In this document: positions 61,573 to 64,000 of the stretch, piece by piece
Numbering within the stretch: the first letter of the stretch is position 1
Layout: each line of letters begins with the position of its first letter
Assembly (NCBI RefSeq): GCF_900108855.1
Contig: NZ_FNXY01000005.1
Span: 577,061-641,060, forward strand
Source of the DNA: Dyadobacter koreensis
Lineage (GTDB): Bacteria > Bacteroidota > Bacteroidia > Cytophagales > Spirosomataceae
Length of the DNA: 64,000 nt
Direction of reading: 5' to 3'
The notes under the pieces: model-generated
What the model was told of the DNA's origin: nothing
The model's database searches: none
The model's input: the letters and a program-made list of their open reading frames with translations, nothing else
Position numbers and translations under genes: made by a program

Positions 61573-61598
61573 TATCAGCATAGCCAGTTATGCTGATA
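61573..61598. promoter_or_regulatory. 10-bp perfect inverted repeat between AraC and DUF1080 genes
   Basis: TATCAGCATA (61573-61582) and TATGCTGATA (61589-61598) with a 6-base centre. It is 15 bases upstream of the DUF1080 start codon and 83 bases upstream of the AraC start, a plausible operator for the AraC protein. Confidence 0.55.
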
Positions 61599-61612
61599 AC
61601 AGTTGCTACTCT

Positions 61613-62485
61613 ATGAAACAAATTTTCCTTCCAATTCTTATTTTTATATGTGTTTTTGCACTTTCTTCCATGAAGAAGGCCGATGAGTGGACAGTGCTCC
61701 TGGACAAGGATTTGTCGCAATGGGAATCTTATTTAAGTTATCGTCACAAAAATGGCTATAATGGAAAAATACCGAAAGATATCTCGGGTGCCGATATTGC
61801 ACCGATTGGCTATAACAAGGATGAGACCCATGTTTTTTCAGTGTTAAATGAGCCCGGTGGGCCCGTGCTGCGGGTAAGCGGTGAAATATATGGCTGCCTG
61901 ATTTCCCGGGAAGTGTACAAAAACTACCATCTGAAACTTCTCGTGAAATGGGGAAAGGATAAGTTTGAGCCGAGGAAGGAGAAGTTGCGCGACTCAGGTA
62001 TTCTTTATCATTCCATCGGACCTGCCGGTGCGGAATATTTTCGTTCATGGATGCTTTCGCAGGAATTTCAGATCATGGAAGGTCATATGGGCGATTTCTG
62101 GTGCCAGGCCAATTCGGCTATTGACATCCGTTCGTATCCTTCGGAAGGTGTCATGAACAGGGTTGCCGACGAAAAACAGCCCTTTGGAGTTTTCAAAAGT
62201 GGCAGCGATTATTTCTGTCTTCGCTCTGTTGATTATGAAAAACCGGCCGGAGAATGGAATACGCTGGAACTGATCTGTGTCGATGGGAAAAGTCTGCATA
62301 TCGTGAACGGGCATGTGGTGATGGTGTTGAAAAATTCTCGCTATATTGAATCTGATGGAAAAGAAGTGCCGATGACCAGCGGCAAAATCCAGCTGCAAAG
62401 CGAAGCCGCCGAGGTTTTTTATAAAGACATCCGAATCAAACCGCTCTCAGCCATGCCGAAAGAATACGAGAAGCTGTTTCTCTGA
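61613..62485 (+). CDS. Exported DUF1080 (3-keto-glycoside hydrolase/concanavalin-like) protein
   Basis: A 290-residue protein. The signal peptide is MKQIFLPILIFICVFALSS; the DUF1080 domain (about 25-275) begins WTVLLDKDLSQWESYLS and contains NYHLKLLVKWG, RDSGILYHS, MEGHMGDFWCQ and NTLELICVDGKSLHIVNGHVV, all typical. These proteins bind or hydrolyse sugars; recent family work points to 3-keto-disaccharides. No lipobox. Regulation by the adjacent AraC protein is likely. Confidence 0.88.
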   Translation: MKQIFLPILIFICVFALSSMKKADEWTVLLDKDLSQWESYLSYRHKNGYNGKIPKDISGADIAPIGYNKDETHVFSVLNEPGGPVLRVSGEIYGCLISREVYKNYHLKLLVKWGKDKFEPRKEKLRDSGILYHSIGPAGAEYFRSWMLSQEFQIMEGHMGDFWCQANSAIDIRSYPSEGVMNRVADEKQPFGVFKSGSDYFCLRSVDYEKPAGEWNTLELICVDGKSLHIVNGHVVMVLKNSRYIESDGKEVPMTSGKIQLQSEAAEVFYKDIRIKPLSAMPKEYEKLFL

Positions 62486-62499
62486 AATATTCGCTCGCT

Positions 62500-62600
62500 C
62501 CGATTTGTAATCGGGGCGTTGCTGGTTAAGCGTTTGTAACGCGATTAAATAAAATAGCGTTACAAACGCCAAACAACTCAACCCCGATTGCAAATCGGGG
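62500..62600. repeat. Four adjacent palindromes forming a REP-like element
   Basis: Short self-complementary units: CCGATTTGTAATCGG (62500-62514), GCGTTTGTAACGC (62530-62542), its inverse GCGTTACAAACGC (62557-62569), and CCCCGATTGCAAATCGGGG (62582-62600). Outer and inner units are also inversely related to each other. The whole reads as a REP/BIME-type structure in the gap after the DUF1080 gene. Confidence 0.75.
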
Positions 62601-62747
62601 TTAGCGGTAAAGAAATCATTACGAAAGCACTTCCGGCTTTGTTATATGATTTCTAATCACGAATTTTAAAGCAAGAAAAAATGCCCGGGCCTAACAATTA
62701 TCCGAACTTTAATATCTGGCAACCATCTGAAAGCCGAAAGCCAAAAA

Positions 62748-63317
62748 ATGACCGACCTCGAACAATACCTCCATTCTTATTTCACTTTTGATCAGGACGA
62801 CCTTATGAAAGTGTCTGCGCTGTTCAAAAAGAAAACTTTGAATAAAGGTGATTATTTCCTGAAAGCTGACAAAAAGTGTAATCAGCTGTGTTTCATACAA
62901 TCCGGGCTTTTGCGGATTTATGCGGACGTCGACGGCAAGGAAGTGACGCAGTGGATATCGACCCAAGGTTATTTTGTAGCCGATCTGTCGAGTTTGCTTT
63001 TCCAAACGCCGTCGCGCTGGAATATGCAGGCGCTTACGACCCTGGATATATTTGTGATTGAAAGGGCGGAGTACAATAGACTTGGAGAGATTATCCCGAA
63101 ATGGCCGGAGACGGAAAAGTTATTTCTTGCACATTGTTTCAAAATGATGGAAGACCGGATTTTTTCATTTATCTCCATGACAGCCGAGGAACGATACCAT
63201 TTTTTCTTTGAGAAAAACCGGGAGATTTTTAATCAGGTACCGCTGCAATACCTTGCTTCCATGCTGGGTATGACGCCCGAAACCATCAGCCGTATCCGGA
63301 GAAAGCAGTTGATGTAA
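62748..63317 (+). CDS. Crp/Fnr-family regulator with FNR-like recognition helix
   Basis: A 189-residue regulator with a cNMP-binding-like domain (20-115) and a C-terminal helix-turn-helix LQYLASMLGMTPETISRIRRK. Glu178, Ser181 and Arg182 align with Glu209, Ser212 and Arg213 of E. coli FNR, which read TTGAT. It lacks the N-terminal cysteine cluster of FNR (only C44, C48 and C130), so it should not sense oxygen through the same [4Fe-4S] cluster. An FNR-type box lies 55 bases past its stop, before the next gene. Confidence 0.85.
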   Translation: MTDLEQYLHSYFTFDQDDLMKVSALFKKKTLNKGDYFLKADKKCNQLCFIQSGLLRIYADVDGKEVTQWISTQGYFVADLSSLLFQTPSRWNMQALTTLDIFVIERAEYNRLGEIIPKWPETEKLFLAHCFKMMEDRIFSFISMTAEERYHFFFEKNREIFNQVPLQYLASMLGMTPETISRIRRKQLM

Positions 63318-63371
63318 TCCCGTAAAATAAACTACCCCAAAACTCCTTATTTTCCCAGCAAATCCGTTTTC

Positions 63372-63385
63372 TTGATTTTTATCAA
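63372..63385 (+). promoter_or_regulatory. FNR-type operator (TTGAT-N4-ATCAA)
   Basis: TTGATTTTTATCAA is a perfect match to the FNR consensus. Its centre is about 43 bases upstream of the start site predicted from the -7 element at 63408, the usual position for activation. Confidence 0.65.
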
Positions 63386-63407
63386 GTAGCTTGCTCTGGC
63401 CGACCAG

Positions 63408-63415
63408 TACATTTG
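63408..63415 (+). promoter_or_regulatory. -7 promoter element inside a second dyad
   Basis: TACATTTG (TAnnTTTG). It is enclosed by the perfect inverted repeat AGTACAT (63406-63412) / ATGTACT (63418-63424) with a 5-base centre. The start codon lies at 63442, giving a leader of about 20 bases. Confidence 0.45.
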
Positions 63416-63441
63416 TCATGTACTAATCAAAGTCAGAAATC

Positions 63442-64000
63442 ATGTTTTTAGGACATTACGGTCTCGCCCTTGCCGCGAAGAAAATCGCTCCCAAAGTTTC
63501 GCTTACCATGCTTTTTGTAGCTGTGGAATTTGTAGATATCCTCTGGCCATTTTTATTGCTCTTCAATATTGAAACCGTGAAAATACATCCTGGTTTTACC
63601 GAAGTGACACCTTTTGAGTTCGTCCATTATCCCTATACGCACAGCCTTTTTATGGGAGTTGTCTGGGGACTTATCGTTGGCGGCAGCTTCTGGTTTTTCA
63701 AAAAGGATACCAAAAGCGCGGTTGTTGTCGGTCTCGCGGTGTTGAGTCACTGGTTTCTGGACGTGATTGTCCACATCCCGGACCTGCCCCTGACGCCTTT
63801 CGGTGATTTCAAAGTCGGGATGGGTTTATGGAATTACAAGGCGATAACCATATTGCTGGAAAGTATTATCTTTTTCGGCGGCGTTTATATTTATGCAAAA
63901 AGTACGAAAGCTATCAATGCCCAAGGTATCTGGGGATTGTGGATCATGACCGGCTTTTTCCTTCTGGCCAACGCCTATAACCTGTTCGGCCCGCCACCAG
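63442..64000 (+). CDS. Polytopic membrane protein, YdjM/DUF457-like, 3' truncated
   Basis: The open frame runs from ATG 63442 to the window edge (186 codons seen). The N-terminus MFLGHYGLALAAKKIAPK has the histidine-rich start of membrane hydrolase-like proteins, followed by HYPYTHSLFMG, VLSHWFLDVIVHIPDLPL and further hydrophobic helices near 135-155 and 170-186. The His/Asp pattern resembles YdjM/DUF457 proteins, but the assignment is tentative. Expression is probably controlled by the FNR-type box and the promoter at 63372-63415. Confidence 0.65.
   Translation, partial: MFLGHYGLALAAKKIAPKVSLTMLFVAVEFVDILWPFLLLFNIETVKIHPGFTEVTPFEFVHYPYTHSLFMGVVWGLIVGGSFWFFKKDTKSAVVVGLAVLSHWFLDVIVHIPDLPLTPFGDFKVGMGLWNYKAITILLESIIFFGGVYIYAKSTKAINAQGIWGLWIMTGFFLLANAYNLFGPPP

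Overview
The window looks like a chromosomal segment of a Bacteroidota bacterium, most likely Cytophagales and close to Dyadobacter or Spirosoma. This is inferred from three things: promoter elements of the Bacteroidota type (TAnnTTTG at -7) with few Shine-Dalgarno sites, families typical of the phylum (ligase-associated PdeM/Lhr, ECF sigma plus barrel protein, BtuB-like TonB receptor, many Crp/Fnr and FIST proteins), and short palindromic intergenic repeats. I found no rRNA, tRNA, CRISPR array, insertion sequence, integrase or phage gene. Both ends cut a gene.

Layout. 1-4.9 kb is DNA repair: the C-terminal part of an Lhr-type helicase with PdeM, then a repeat cluster, then the TIGR03915/TIGR03916 pair (DUF4130 protein plus radical SAM protein) behind a palindrome that sits on the predicted transcription start. 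4.9-6.2 kb holds a lipoprotein esterase and a CDGSH iron-sulfur protein. 6.3-11.6 kb is a four-gene minus-strand signalling operon: FIST sensor, PAS histidine kinase, single-domain response regulator, hybrid kinase. 11.7-24.7 kb is mostly metabolic and housekeeping: dGTPase, RluE, NagB-type deaminase, GMC dehydrogenase, a large membrane protein, YccF, quinone oxidoreductase, CPBP protease, a TetR/ABC1-kinase pair, a GNAT and a PepSY protein. 24.9-30.7 kb is envelope biology: ECF sigma factor with a membrane-anchored barrel protein, a lipoprotein, a hydrolase and a BtuB-like TonB receptor. 30.7-38.7 kb carries transporters and membrane proteins (AI-2E family, DUF1624, CDF), an alditol-oxidase-like enzyme, another large membrane protein and an RsmB-type methyltransferase. 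38.7-39.3 kb is gene-poor with one possible gene remnant.

39.3-52.5 kb is rich in exported proteins: a Cthe_2159-type beta-helix lipoprotein, a PI-PLC, a secreted PPC-domain protein, an M28 peptidase, an intradiol dioxygenase, an e(P4)-like phosphatase and a GH29 alpha-L-fucosidase. Between them lie a VOC-GNAT fusion, a Nei-like glycosylase, a free-standing catalase-related domain and a pirin-like pair. 52.6-64 kb holds an unassigned 602-residue protein with TIM-barrel hallmarks, a C70-like cysteine peptidase, DJ-1/PfpI, YegP, an AraC regulator divergent from a DUF1080 protein, and three Crp/Fnr paralogues.

The most interesting signals are regulatory. A perfect CRP-type box lies beside a regulator carrying the CRP recognition residues. 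A perfect FNR-type box follows a regulator carrying the FNR recognition residues and precedes a membrane-protein gene. A 10-bp inverted repeat lies between the AraC and DUF1080 genes. A 7-bp perfect palindrome covers the start site of the repair radical-SAM operon. All functions are assigned by reading motifs; no database search was run.
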